A program made the position numbers and the translations under genes. From positions 1 to 40,326 of the forward strand of contig JAGAKZ010000019.1 of the NCBI GenBank assembly GCA_017848115.1: a stretch of DNA of 40,326 nt, written 5' to 3'. The DNA comes from Oscillospiraceae bacterium (GTDB lineage Bacteria > Bacillota > Clostridia > Oscillospirales > Ruminococcaceae). The notes beneath the pieces were generated by a model. The model had not been told where the DNA came from. It made no database searches and worked only from the letters and a program-made list of their open reading frames with translations. How positions within the stretch are numbered: the first letter of the stretch is position 1; every line of letters begins with the position of its first letter. Below are positions 8,142-17,103 of the stretch, piece after piece.

Positions 8142-10130
8142 ATGGAAAACGATAAACTTGCTCCAAAATATGTGGGTGCACCGTATAATTTTGTCGAATT
8201 GAAGGAGAACGTAGCTGTCAGATATGATAGCAGTCAGGAACTTCCTAAACACAATATTATAAGTGATGAACTTGTTTCAGGTGAAATCAGATACACTATA
8301 ACACCCGAAACTGCTATATCTGTAGGAGGAGCAGATGGAAAGAACTTTTACAGAAATGCTGATAAAAAGCTTGCTATACCGGGAAGTACGTTCAGAGGTT
8401 TGATAAGAAATAACGTTCAGATAATAAGTGCCAGTTCTATAGGCGATGATATTGACGACTACAGAATAATGTTCAGAAAGGTTGCAGGTAAGGATGAACC
8501 TTTAAAAAAGGTATATGAAGTTTTTTTAGGTGTAGATGAAGATTTTTTAGGTGTAGAATCCAAAAAAGTCAAATCAGAAAAAACAGGAAAAGTTTCGGCT
8601 GTATCTCTTTGCAGAAAAGTTAAGTCGGGATATATAACTTTCGAAGACGGAAAATATATAATTTATCCTACAGTTAATGACATAAAGGACAAGGATAACA
8701 GAAATTATTTTTATTTAAATTCTGAATATGAATTTGTAAAAAGGCTTCAGCTGTGTAAGGACGGAGAAAAGATCATAACTGATTTGAAAAGTACAGATTA
8801 TGTACCTTTTTATGCAGAGATTTCATATCAGTGTGATAATACAAACAAGACGATCACAAACATAGGGGAAAAAGGGGTTTACTCTCGGAATGGATATCTT
8901 GTTGGTTCAGGAGCTGCGCCGAAGAAAAAAGCATTATATGTTGTTCCGGAAATAGAAAAAAGCAAAGGTGTTATTATTTCGGAGAAGTCGGTCAATTCTT
9001 TTAAGATAGATTTTGAACTTAAGAAAAATCTTCTTGGTACAACAAGTGCAAACAAATCCTCAAATCCTGAAAGTTATATAAAAAGTTATCAGAAATATTT
9101 TTCACTCCCTGAAAAAAATGAGATAAGACCTGTGTTTTATATACCCGAAGGCGAAGATGTGTATTTTGGATATACTCCCTATCTTAGAGTTTTTTATAGA
9201 CACAGTATTGTTGACGGTTTACCTGAAGATCATAAACCTGTACATAAAGATCATGAACCGATGTGGGACTGTGCAAGAGCTATGTTCGGATTTTCAAACA
9301 GAAAAGTATCATACAAGAGCAGAGTATACTTTAGTGATGCAGTATACAGCGGAAATGAAAAAATAGGTAAAGGAAACGTTGTACTTGGTACTCCGAAACC
9401 GAGTAGTTATTATGACTATGTAAAACAAGATTCACAAAATTCAGGGAATATAACTACATATCATGATGATGATTTCAGATTGAGAGGGTTTAAACAGTAC
9501 TGGCTTCGTGATGAGATATATAAAGATAACAAGTCAGTAAAAGATAACGTAGGTTCAGAGTTTGAAACTCTGGAAAAAAATCAGGGACATTTTTCAGGGA
9601 TAATATATTTTAAAAATCTTCATAATGATGAGTTGGGACTTCTTCTGAATGCGCTTGACATGGGTGAAGGATTTAGTCAGAATATAGGAAAAGCAAAACC
9701 ATACGGTTATGGAAGGATAAAAATTACAATAGATTCTATAAGAAAATTTGACCCTGCAAAAATGTACGGTGGTGAGTTTTCTTTTGAACCGTATACTGAG
9801 TATACAAAAAAAGAGATAGAAAATCTCAAAAAAGAAGCTTTTAAGGATAAGGTGATGTCGGCAGCTTTGAGAAAAATGAAAAATGCAAAACTCATTCCTG
9901 ATCCTGAAAAAATCAGATATATGGATATCGAAAAAAAAGAATATCAGAGCAGATGTATACCGCTTCAGACTATAGAACAGCTTGTTGGTAACAATAACAA
10001 CTCTTCTCCTAAAAATACTTCTGAAAAGAAGGTTGAAAAACAAACCGACAGCTCAACCTATGGTAATGTTCCGGCGTATATGAAGGTATGCAAACGAGGC
10101 GAAAAGCGTGGAAACAAATCTAAAAAATAA
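8142..10130 (+). CDS. Large multi-domain RAMP protein, TIGR03986 type
   Basis: A 662-residue RAMP protein of the TIGR03986 type found in type III loci. Recognisable elements are the N-terminal APYNFVEL segment, IPGSTFRG (79-86), a central segment with RAMFGFSNRK and SRVYFSDAVYSG, and the glycine-rich loop PYGYGRI (about 520-526). The C-terminal ~60 residues are Lys/Ser/Asn-rich and probably disordered. It likely forms a backbone or terminal part of the effector. A 21-bp tandem duplication (8522-8557) gives the repeated peptide FLGVDEDFLGVE in a loop. It starts 15 nt after the small gene with AGAGGAGG upstream and is followed 21 nt later by csx1. Confidence 0.83.
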   Translation: MENDKLAPKYVGAPYNFVELKENVAVRYDSSQELPKHNIISDELVSGEIRYTITPETAISVGGADGKNFYRNADKKLAIPGSTFRGLIRNNVQIISASSIGDDIDDYRIMFRKVAGKDEPLKKVYEVFLGVDEDFLGVESKKVKSEKTGKVSAVSLCRKVKSGYITFEDGKYIIYPTVNDIKDKDNRNYFYLNSEYEFVKRLQLCKDGEKIITDLKSTDYVPFYAEISYQCDNTNKTITNIGEKGVYSRNGYLVGSGAAPKKKALYVVPEIEKSKGVIISEKSVNSFKIDFELKKNLLGTTSANKSSNPESYIKSYQKYFSLPEKNEIRPVFYIPEGEDVYFGYTPYLRVFYRHSIVDGLPEDHKPVHKDHEPMWDCARAMFGFSNRKVSYKSRVYFSDAVYSGNEKIGKGNVVLGTPKPSSYYDYVKQDSQNSGNITTYHDDDFRLRGFKQYWLRDEIYKDNKSVKDNVGSEFETLEKNQGHFSGIIYFKNLHNDELGLLLNALDMGEGFSQNIGKAKPYGYGRIKITIDSIRKFDPAKMYGGEFSFEPYTEYTKKEIENLKKEAFKDKVMSAALRKMKNAKLIPDPEKIRYMDIEKKEYQSRCIPLQTIEQLVGNNNNSSPKNTSEKKVEKQTDSSTYGNVPAYMKVCKRGEKRGNKSKK

Positions 10131-10151
10131 TACAATAAGGAAGTAAAAAAC

Positions 10152-11693
10152 ATGAACAAACATTACATAAGCGTACTCGGAACAGGTAATTATCACGAGT
10201 GTACATACGCACTCATTGATGCAAATGATGTAGGAAAACAGATAGATAACAGCAAGATACGCAAAACAAAATACGTTCAGTCAGCGATGTTTGAACTTAT
10301 CTGCAAGGATTTTGATAAAGATGACAGAGTAACTATATTTGTAACTCCCGAATCTAAAAGTAAACACTGGGAGTCTTTAAAAGAGGAACTTGATAAGATC
10401 AACAGTGATCTCAACATTAACTGTGTTATCAAGCCTGTAGATATAAGAGAAGCTCTTAGCGATGAACAGCAGTGGGAAAATTTCAATATCATGTATGACT
10501 GGATAAATGAAGGAGAGGAACTTATAGTAGATGTCACTCATGGTTTCAGAATTCTCCCTATGCAGATTTTCTCGATACTTAGTTATGCAGAAACGTTGAA
10601 AAATATAGTGGTTCGTTGTGTGTACTATGGAATGTTTGAACAGCCCTTCGGTTGTCTTGACGGAAAGTATATTTCGTACGAAGAACTTGACAAGAAATAT
10701 AGAATAGACAGGAACAGATATTCTATAGAAGTCCATAATCCGCTTATCGACTATAAAAATTACCTTACTATATCAAAGCTTAGTAGTGCAGCACACAGTT
10801 TCAAAAATACAGGTGATGCAAAGCTTCTCAAAAAGATATCAACCGAATCCAAAGTAAAAAGATTTAAGGAAAAAGACAATCAGAGATATCAGTCAGAAAA
10901 AGTTATTTTTGAAAAGATCAACAAACTCTGCGAGTCACTTGATGATATATCCGATACTATAAGATGTGCAAGAGGAAGTTATCAGGGTGAAAAGGAGAGA
11001 AGTGTACAGAAGGCTGTAAATATGTACAATTCCCTAAAAAATGAAGGTATCACAGATGTTTTAAATGAAACAGAGGCAATAAAAAATGAAGCTAAGGCAA
11101 TAAAAAATATTGTAAACTATATCGAAAAATTTGTTGATAAATACTTTGAAAATGTCGGTGATGATGCAGATGATCTCGAAACAGGTTTTTCTATAGTAAA
11201 GTGGTGTATATCTTTTGATATAATCCAGACTGGATTTACAGCACTCAGAGAAACTATCATAAGCTGGATATACAGTCTGTGCGATAAGGCGGAACTGAAA
11301 GAACAGTATAGCTTATATCTCAGATATAAAAAGAGTAAAAAGAAAAACTCTGATACGGATACAGAAAATGATTTAGTTTCAGAGGATGATATAAAAGACA
11401 CAGACTTTAATGAACGTGATTTAAGAGAGTTTGTAAACTGGGGATTTGGTATAAAAAACAGCAATCCTGACGGTATTATCAAAGAGGAAAGAGAAATACC
11501 GTTTTATGAATATTTTGCAAATGTTGCAGGAAAAGATAAATGGGACAGCATTTGCAATGTAGCAAAAAAAATCAGAGAATCAAGAAATGATATAAACCAT
11601 TTCGGATTTTCATCTACGGTTTCAAAAACAAACAATCTGAAAAAACATCTGAAAGAATATTATGATGAATTGCTGGAGTTATATAACTCATAA
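10152..11693 (+). CDS. csx1: Csx1-type CARF-HEPN ribonuclease (TM1812 family)
   Basis: A probable cyclic-oligoadenylate-activated RNase closing the cas operon. The N-terminal CARF domain shows VLGTGNYHECTY near the start and DVTHGFR at 127-133, followed by LPMQIF, as expected for the TM1812/Csx1 family. A long helical linker region follows, and the C-terminal HEPN domain carries RNDINH (R478 to H483, R-x4-H). At 513 residues it is in the usual range for the family. The ribosome binding site AAGGAAGT lies just upstream. It is the second of two different CARF-HEPN effectors in this operon, so one Cas10 signal may feed two RNases. No terminator is evident after the gene; the next gene has its own promoter 10 nt downstream. 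Confidence 0.9.
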   Translation: MNKHYISVLGTGNYHECTYALIDANDVGKQIDNSKIRKTKYVQSAMFELICKDFDKDDRVTIFVTPESKSKHWESLKEELDKINSDLNINCVIKPVDIREALSDEQQWENFNIMYDWINEGEELIVDVTHGFRILPMQIFSILSYAETLKNIVVRCVYYGMFEQPFGCLDGKYISYEELDKKYRIDRNRYSIEVHNPLIDYKNYLTISKLSSAAHSFKNTGDAKLLKKISTESKVKRFKEKDNQRYQSEKVIFEKINKLCESLDDISDTIRCARGSYQGEKERSVQKAVNMYNSLKNEGITDVLNETEAIKNEAKAIKNIVNYIEKFVDKYFENVGDDADDLETGFSIVKWCISFDIIQTGFTALRETIISWIYSLCDKAELKEQYSLYLRYKKSKKKNSDTDTENDLVSEDDIKDTDFNERDLREFVNWGFGIKNSNPDGIIKEEREIPFYEYFANVAGKDKWDSICNVAKKIRESRNDINHFGFSSTVSKTNNLKKHLKEYYDELLELYNS

Positions 11694-11702
11694 CTAGAAA
11701 AG

Positions 11703-11731
11703 TTGACGTATATACGGTTGTGTGGTACAAT
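11703..11731 (+). promoter_or_regulatory. Promoter of the AAA-ATPase/PD-(D/E)XK gene
   Basis: TTGACG at 11703-11708, 17-nt spacer, TACAAT at 11726-11731, directly after the csx1 stop codon. The gene downstream therefore need not depend on the cas operon promoter, though read-through is possible. Confidence 0.7.
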
Positions 11732-11760
11732 AAAAACATATTGAGCGAAGGGAGAAAACT

Positions 11761-13455
11761 ATGCATTCTTTAAAACGAATACCGGTAGGATTAGAGGACT
11801 TTAAAGAAATAATAGACAAAGGATATTATTTTGTAGATAAGACATTGCTTATAAAAGATATACTTGACGGAAATTCAAAAGTAAGCCTTGTGACACGCCC
11901 CCGTCGTTTCGGAAAAACGCTCAATATGAGTATGATACAGCGTTTTTTTGAAAAAACAGAAGAAAACAACGCATATCTTTTTGAAGGTTTAAAGATAACC
12001 TCTGAAGATAAAAAATACCTTGATCATCAGGGAAAGTATCCTGTTATAACCGTTTCGCTCAAAAGCATGAAACAAAGTTCATATGAATATGCATTTTCAG
12101 AGTGGAAAAATAATGTTATCAGAGAATTTATAAGACATACAGATGTTTTGAGTTCAGAAGAAATTTTACCGTATGAGAGAAAAAGGGTTGAAGCGGTTAT
12201 AGCCGATGAAGCAGATGATGTTGTATATTTTACTGCTTTAAGATTTCTTTCGGAATGTCTGAAAAAATATTATAAAAAAAATGTAATACTCCTCGTTGAC
12301 GAATACGATGTACCGCTCGAAAATGCGTATTTCTGCGGATTTTATGATAAGATGACAGATCTCGTAAGAAGCGTACTTGAAAGTGTACTAAAAACAAATC
12401 CGTCACTTGAATTTGCAGTACTTACAGGTTGTCTGAGAATTTCAAAAGAAAGCATATTTACAGGACTTAACAATCTTGGCGTGTATCCGATAACTGAAAG
12501 CAGATTGTCGGAATATTACGGATTTACGCAGGACGAAGTTGAAAAGATGGCAGAAGAATTTGATCTTTTGGAAAGACTCCCCGAAATGAAAAAATGGTAC
12601 AACGGATATATATTCGGTCAGACAGAAATATACAATCCCTGGAGCATAGTTCAGTATATGGCATCAGCAAATGGCGGAAACAAAATCCCATGCAAGCCGT
12701 ATTGGATAAATACAAGCTCAAACAGTATAATACATCAGCTTATATCACAGTCTGATGAGAAAACGAAAAAGAAGATAGAAGAACTTATGGCAGGAAAAAG
12801 CATAAAAGCACCTGTAAACGAAAATACAGTATATTCTGACATAAACGTAAATAAAGAAGATATCTGGAGTTTTCTTTTGTTTACCGGATACCTCAAACAG
12901 GTTGACAGTGAGTTTAAAAATCTCAGAACATATTCAGAAATGGTCATACCAAACCTTGAAGTTATGACGGTATATGGGCAGACGGTTATGAACTGGTTTG
13001 ATGATATGATAATAAAAGAGAGAACACCGGAGTTGCTTTGTGCATTTATTGAAGAAGATACTCAGAAAGTCCAAAGTGAAATAAACAGATGGTTAAGAAA
13101 AAGCATAAGTTTTTACGACTCTGCCGAAAACTTTTATCATGGATTTCTGTTAGGGGCGCTACTTGGAAATGATGAATATGAAATAAAATCAAATCGTGAA
13201 AACGGAGACGGAAGAACAGATATAACGATTTGTGAGTTCCAGACAAGAAGACTGGGAATCGTCATTGAAATAAAAATAGCAGGAAGTTTTCATGAACTTG
13301 ATAAGATGTGCGATGAAGCACTTATGCAGATCGAAGAAAGGCAATACGGAGAGCAACTGCTTGAAGATTGCTATGAAAAAGTAATAAAATACGGTATTGC
13401 GTTTTGTGGCAAGTCCTGCAAAATAAAGACCGGAAAATCGTTATCATGCTGTTGA
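11761..13455 (+). CDS. AAA-ATPase-like protein with C-terminal PD-(D/E)XK nuclease domain
   Basis: A 564-residue member of the AAA-ATPase-like (PF09820) plus PD-(D/E)XK (DUF1703-type) family, which is multi-copy in gut Clostridia and Bacteroidetes and has no settled function. It shows the family opening IPVGLEDFKEII and YFVDKT, the Walker A RPRRFGKT (46-53), Walker B LLVDEYD with D180/E181, and a C-terminal nuclease signature: D487 in GRTDIT and E503-x-K505 in VIEIK. The ribosome binding site AAGGGAG (11748-11754) supports the start. It follows the type III operon on the same strand but with its own promoter; a defence role is only inferred. A remnant and a truncated copy of the family lie elsewhere in the window. 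Confidence 0.88.
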   Translation: MHSLKRIPVGLEDFKEIIDKGYYFVDKTLLIKDILDGNSKVSLVTRPRRFGKTLNMSMIQRFFEKTEENNAYLFEGLKITSEDKKYLDHQGKYPVITVSLKSMKQSSYEYAFSEWKNNVIREFIRHTDVLSSEEILPYERKRVEAVIADEADDVVYFTALRFLSECLKKYYKKNVILLVDEYDVPLENAYFCGFYDKMTDLVRSVLESVLKTNPSLEFAVLTGCLRISKESIFTGLNNLGVYPITESRLSEYYGFTQDEVEKMAEEFDLLERLPEMKKWYNGYIFGQTEIYNPWSIVQYMASANGGNKIPCKPYWINTSSNSIIHQLISQSDEKTKKKIEELMAGKSIKAPVNENTVYSDINVNKEDIWSFLLFTGYLKQVDSEFKNLRTYSEMVIPNLEVMTVYGQTVMNWFDDMIIKERTPELLCAFIEEDTQKVQSEINRWLRKSISFYDSAENFYHGFLLGALLGNDEYEIKSNRENGDGRTDITICEFQTRRLGIVIEIKIAGSFHELDKMCDEALMQIEERQYGEQLLEDCYEKVIKYGIAFCGKSCKIKTGKSLSCC

Positions 13456-13482
13456 TTTTAAAATATAATATCTGAGAGTTTT

Positions 13483-13531
13483 AATAATGAGATACTAAAT
13501 TGTATTTTGAGTATCTCATTATTTTTTTTGA
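13483..13531 (+). terminator. Terminator after the AAA-ATPase/PD-(D/E)XK gene
   Basis: Perfect 14-bp stem (13483-13496 with 13510-13523), a 13-nt loop and a run of eight or more T. Confidence 0.88.
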
Positions 13532-13714
13532 AAATATCAAAAAAATCAAAAAACTAAAAATATGTTAAGAAAAAATGTTTGTTTACACAAATTAAATATT
13601 CAGATTTTGTTGGATATCTCTAAAACAAGCTTACTTTTTTTAAAATTAAAAATCTTTAAATATAATATTTTAACTTTAAAATCATAAATAAAATAAATTT
13701 ATGAAAAAAATTTG
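13532..13714. other. AT-rich intergenic region upstream of the GH9-type gene
   Basis: No gene is seen in this very AT-rich stretch. The only convincing signals in the 13.5-13.85 kb gap are the bipartite element at 13715-13744 and the GGAGGAAAT ribosome binding site at 13841-13849. Confidence 0.5.
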
Positions 13715-13744
13715 TGTAGCTTTTTTTGTTTTACCGAAGTATTA
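13715..13744 (+). promoter_or_regulatory. Shared bipartite promoter-like element, copy A
   Basis: TGTAGC, a 17-nt T-rich spacer and AGTATTA. The same element with exactly the same spacing occurs at 36205-36234 and 36507-36536. The spacing matches the -35/-10 distance of a promoter, but the boxes do not match the sigma-A consensus. It lies 108 nt before the start codon of the GH9-type gene. An alternative sigma factor or activator site is the likely reading. Confidence 0.55.
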
Positions 13745-13852
13745 ATAATGTAGTTCAGTTTTTAATGCATCTGAATATCTTATAAAAATCTTGAAGGGAT
13801 TTAATGAAAAAAGTTTTTAAAAGTTTTTAAAATTTTGATTGGAGGAAATATT

Positions 13853-16800
13853 ATGTTAAACAAGAAAATCAGAAAAGTTATGGCTTCAGTAATGGCAGTT
13901 GCTCTCCTTGCAGGTTCGGTATCTACACCGGCAGAAAATGTTTTTGCAGGTGAAGTTCTCGGTGAAACCGGTTTTGAAAATAAGTATTTACCGTGGAGAG
14001 GTTTGGAATCTGCTCCGGCAAATCAGAATATATCGGTTGAGGACGGTCAGCTTCATGTGGAGATTCTCAATCCGACAGGTGAATGTTGTGAAAAATGGGA
14101 TCTTCGTACAGAGTACAGAAATATTAAGTTCAAAAAAGGTCATGAATATACTGTATCTTTCAAGGCAAAGTCAAACCGTTCGGGACTTCAGCTCTGTACA
14201 CATATCGGCAATGTCAAAGGCGATGAAGAGTATTTTGTACTCAGTGGAGACAAAATGCAGATGGGTCCTCATATGGACGGACAGTGGGGAAAAGCTGCGG
14301 TTTTAGAAACCGAATATCAGACATTCAGCGGTACTTTTATACCAACAGAAGACATTGAAGGTGCAGTGTGGACTTTCCAGTATGCAAGAGGTACTGTATA
14401 TGAAGGAAATGCACAGTCAGGAGATGAGATATGGTTTGATGATATGTCTATCATTTGTGAAACTTGTGAAGATTGTAATTACAAAGTAAGCAGTACATTC
14501 CCACCGAGTGTTGTAAACCGTGAACGTTCTGCACATACAGATCCGGAAACTTATGCACCTGACGGAAAGCTTATAAATTTCATCTCTGTAAATCAGCTCG
14601 GATATTATTCAGGATTAAAAAAGGTAGCTGTACTTGCTGATAACAAGGGTGATGTTTTCTCAATGACTTCATCGATAGATCTCACTGAAGCATCTTACGA
14701 ATTTGAAGTATGTGATGCTGCGACAGATGAAGTAAAATTTAAGGGTGTATCAGGTGAAGCAATTCAGGATCAAGATTCAGGCGATACTGTATTCAAACTT
14801 GATTTTACAGAGTTTAATGAACCGGGAAAATATTATATAAAAGCAGGCGAGTGGAGATCTTTTGAGTTTGAAATAAGTGACAGCATATATTCATCATCTG
14901 ATAAAAGTTTACTTACTGATGCTTTGAATTATTTCTATCAGAATCGTTCAGGTATTGATATTGATGAAAAATATATAACATCAGGAGAAAAGGCACTGCT
15001 TGCTCATGAAGCTTCACATAAGGTAGATGAAGCTTATATCCAGACAATCAATGGAAATTCATATACGTATTCTAGCAGTATGGACGCTTCAAAAAAATAT
15101 GCATCATCTGTAACTCAGGCATCAGGTGGCTGGTACATGACCGGACAAAATCATTCCAAACAGGTTGTAGTAGGCGGAATATCTGTATGGACTCTTCAGA
15201 ATATGTATGAAAGAGCATCTAAGACAGAATCAGGACGTGATAAATTTGCGGATGGTTCAGGTAAAGTTGTAATTCCTGAAGCAGGAAACAAAGTTCCTGA
15301 TATTCTTGATGAAGCTGCATATGAGATCGACTGGATGACAAATATGGTTGTCAAAGAAGATGAACCTACATGGGGAAAATATGCAGGTATGGTATACAGT
15401 AATCTCAAAGACCATAAATGGACAGGACTTGCAACAAGACCACATGACTACGAAGAAGAATGGGGAACAGTTCGTATAGTTAATCCTCCGACGTTTGATG
15501 CTACGCTTAATTACGTTGCATGTTCTGCTCAGGCAGCGAGACTCTGGCAACCATATGATTCCGAAAAAGCTGCTTATTATTTTGAAAGTGCTAAAAAATC
15601 CTACGAGGCTTATAAAACACACTGGGAAGAAGAATCCGATAATAGAGATTTATATGATTTTGGATATGTTCACAGTGTATCAGCTGCTAAAAGTACTATA
15701 AGCGATGAAGCTTACTGGGCAGCGTGTGAATTGTTTGTGACAGCAAAGACTTTTGAAGATGCTTCTGCTGATGAATACTACAAAGATCTTTCTGCACACA
15801 GCTATGCATTCAATATGCCTACAGCAATTAATATTCCTAATTATGTAGGAACTTCCGCTTCATTGAATGTAGATAGCACAACGACAGCAGGTTCAATGAC
15901 ACTTTATCTTAATAAAGAGTTCCTGCCTGAAAATGATATGAAAAAGCTTGAAGAATCCATAATATCAGCTGCAGATATGTATACAGGTGCAACTGAAGAA
16001 CAGGGATATGGCATACCATATGTATATGATAGTTCCGGTTACAGAGAACCAAATGGCATAGGCGTTTATGTAGTAAAAGGCTATGCAAACTGTTCAAACT
16101 TATTGGTACTGACAAACTCTATGGTTATGGCTTATGCGTATGATATTACAGAAGATGCTAAGTATGTAAACGGTGTAGTATCAGGAATGGATTATATCCT
16201 CGGTACAAATCCGCTCAACTATTCATATATTACAGGTTACGGTGATTACAGCGTTGAAAATCCTAACCACAGATACTGGGCAGCAGAACTTGATAAAACA
16301 CTCCCTTCAGCTCCTGACGGCGTTCTGGTAGGTGGCCCTGATGCAGGACTTCATGATGAATATGTACGTGGTTTAGGTATGACCAGTGAAAAAATCACTA
16401 TTCCTTCGCAGAGATGTTATGTTGATGATATTGAATCATGGTCAACAAACGGTACAGGAATCGATACAAATGCAGCATTGGCATGGGTGGTTTCATTTAT
16501 CGAAGATGAAGCAAAGGCTTATTCAAAAAATGATGGTAATGAAAACAAAACACCTGAAGACAACAAAGATACAACAGATGACGAAAACAAAACACCTGAA
16601 GACAACAAAGATACAACAGATGACGGAAATAAAACACCTGAAGATAACAAGGATACAACAGGTGATAAAGACAAAACACCTGAGGACAACAAAGATGTAA
16701 CAGATAACAAAAACGAAACACCTGAAGACAATAAAGATACATCAGGTGACAGCGATAAAGCTCCCGATAACAACTCACCTGTTGTTGTGCCGACAGCAAC

Positions 16801-17041
16801 TTCAACAAGCAGTATTGCAACAGAAATAATCAATTATGGTGATATGAACGGTGACGGTGAAACAGACCTTTCAGACCTTACTATCCTCAGTCTTCACCTC
16901 ATAGGAGACAAGAAACTTTCAGATAACTTCCTGAAAGCTGCTGATGTATATTATGACGGAGAAGTAAACATAGCTGACCTTGCACATTTCAAACAGTATA
17001 TATGCAAAGAACCAAACGTAGTTCTTGGTGTTCAGAAATAA
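13853..17041 (+). CDS. Secreted CBM-GH9-dockerin protein, probably catalytically inactive
   Basis: A 1,062-residue secreted protein. In order: signal peptide (1-32), CBM4/9-like carbohydrate-binding module (about 35-205), Ig-like CelD N-terminal domain (about 225-330), GH9 (alpha/alpha)6 domain (about 345-890), acidic repeat linker (897-980) and a C-terminal dockerin (about 995-1055). The GH9 fold is well kept (GGISVWTLQN, VPDILDEA, GLATRPHDYEEEWG, CYVDDIESWSTN), but the active site is not. The DAGD motif holding the catalytic base reads MTGQ (429-432), the catalytic acid Glu in STNE is Gly (G867), and the first His of the HHR motif is Asn (N805). It may bind rather than cut cellulose. The start follows GGAGGAAAT at ideal spacing; an upstream in-frame ATG at 13835 lacks one. 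The dockerin indicates cellulosome attachment. Confidence 0.88.
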   Translation: MLNKKIRKVMASVMAVALLAGSVSTPAENVFAGEVLGETGFENKYLPWRGLESAPANQNISVEDGQLHVEILNPTGECCEKWDLRTEYRNIKFKKGHEYTVSFKAKSNRSGLQLCTHIGNVKGDEEYFVLSGDKMQMGPHMDGQWGKAAVLETEYQTFSGTFIPTEDIEGAVWTFQYARGTVYEGNAQSGDEIWFDDMSIICETCEDCNYKVSSTFPPSVVNRERSAHTDPETYAPDGKLINFISVNQLGYYSGLKKVAVLADNKGDVFSMTSSIDLTEASYEFEVCDAATDEVKFKGVSGEAIQDQDSGDTVFKLDFTEFNEPGKYYIKAGEWRSFEFEISDSIYSSSDKSLLTDALNYFYQNRSGIDIDEKYITSGEKALLAHEASHKVDEAYIQTINGNSYTYSSSMDASKKYASSVTQASGGWYMTGQNHSKQVVVGGISVWTLQNMYERASKTESGRDKFADGSGKVVIPEAGNKVPDILDEAAYEIDWMTNMVVKEDEPTWGKYAGMVYSNLKDHKWTGLATRPHDYEEEWGTVRIVNPPTFDATLNYVACSAQAARLWQPYDSEKAAYYFESAKKSYEAYKTHWEEESDNRDLYDFGYVHSVSAAKSTISDEAYWAACELFVTAKTFEDASADEYYKDLSAHSYAFNMPTAINIPNYVGTSASLNVDSTTTAGSMTLYLNKEFLPENDMKKLEESIISAADMYTGATEEQGYGIPYVYDSSGYREPNGIGVYVVKGYANCSNLLVLTNSMVMAYAYDITEDAKYVNGVVSGMDYILGTNPLNYSYITGYGDYSVENPNHRYWAAELDKTLPSAPDGVLVGGPDAGLHDEYVRGLGMTSEKITIPSQRCYVDDIESWSTNGTGIDTNAALAWVVSFIEDEAKAYSKNDGNENKTPEDNKDTTDDENKTPEDNKDTTDDGNKTPEDNKDTTGDKDKTPEDNKDVTDNKNETPEDNKDTSGDSDKAPDNNSPVVVPTATSTSSIATEIINYGDMNGDGETDLSDLTILSLHLIGDKKLSDNFLKAADVYYDGEVNIADLAHFKQYICKEPNVVLGVQK
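16544..16765 (+). repeat. 42-bp tandem repeat encoding the linker of the GH9-type protein
   Basis: Five 14-codon units of the form NKTPEDNKDTTDDE begin at 16544, 16586, 16628, 16670 and 16712, followed by a partial, diverged sixth. The units diverge toward the 3' end. The peptide is an acidic, flexible spacer between catalytic and dockerin modules. Open frames on other strands here are produced by the repeat. Confidence 0.9.
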
Positions 17042-17052
17042 AATAAACTTAT

Positions 17053-17103
17053 AAAACAGATAGAAGACCTGCCCTGAGTGGCAGGTTTTTTATCTGTTTT
17101 TTT
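17053..17103 (+). terminator. Terminator after the GH9-type gene
   Basis: Two nested stems: an inner ACCTGCC/GGCAGGT (17067-17073 with 17080-17086) and an outer AAAACAGATA/TATCTGTTTT (17053-17062 with 17091-17100), followed by T. Confidence 0.88.

Noticed and set aside
8004-10043. Minus-strand open frames opposite the RAMP genes
   Set aside because: Phe/Ile/Ser-rich shadows of AT-rich coding sequence, without start signals or recognisable motifs.
11761-13455. AAA-ATPase/PD-(D/E)XK protein as a third cyclic-oligoadenylate effector
   Set aside because: No CARF or SAVED domain is visible and it has its own promoter. Members of the family occur in many contexts, including two others in this window.
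16386-16833. Open frames in other frames and on the minus strand over the GH9-type linker
   Set aside because: They arise from the 42-bp tandem repeat and consist of low-complexity repeated peptide.
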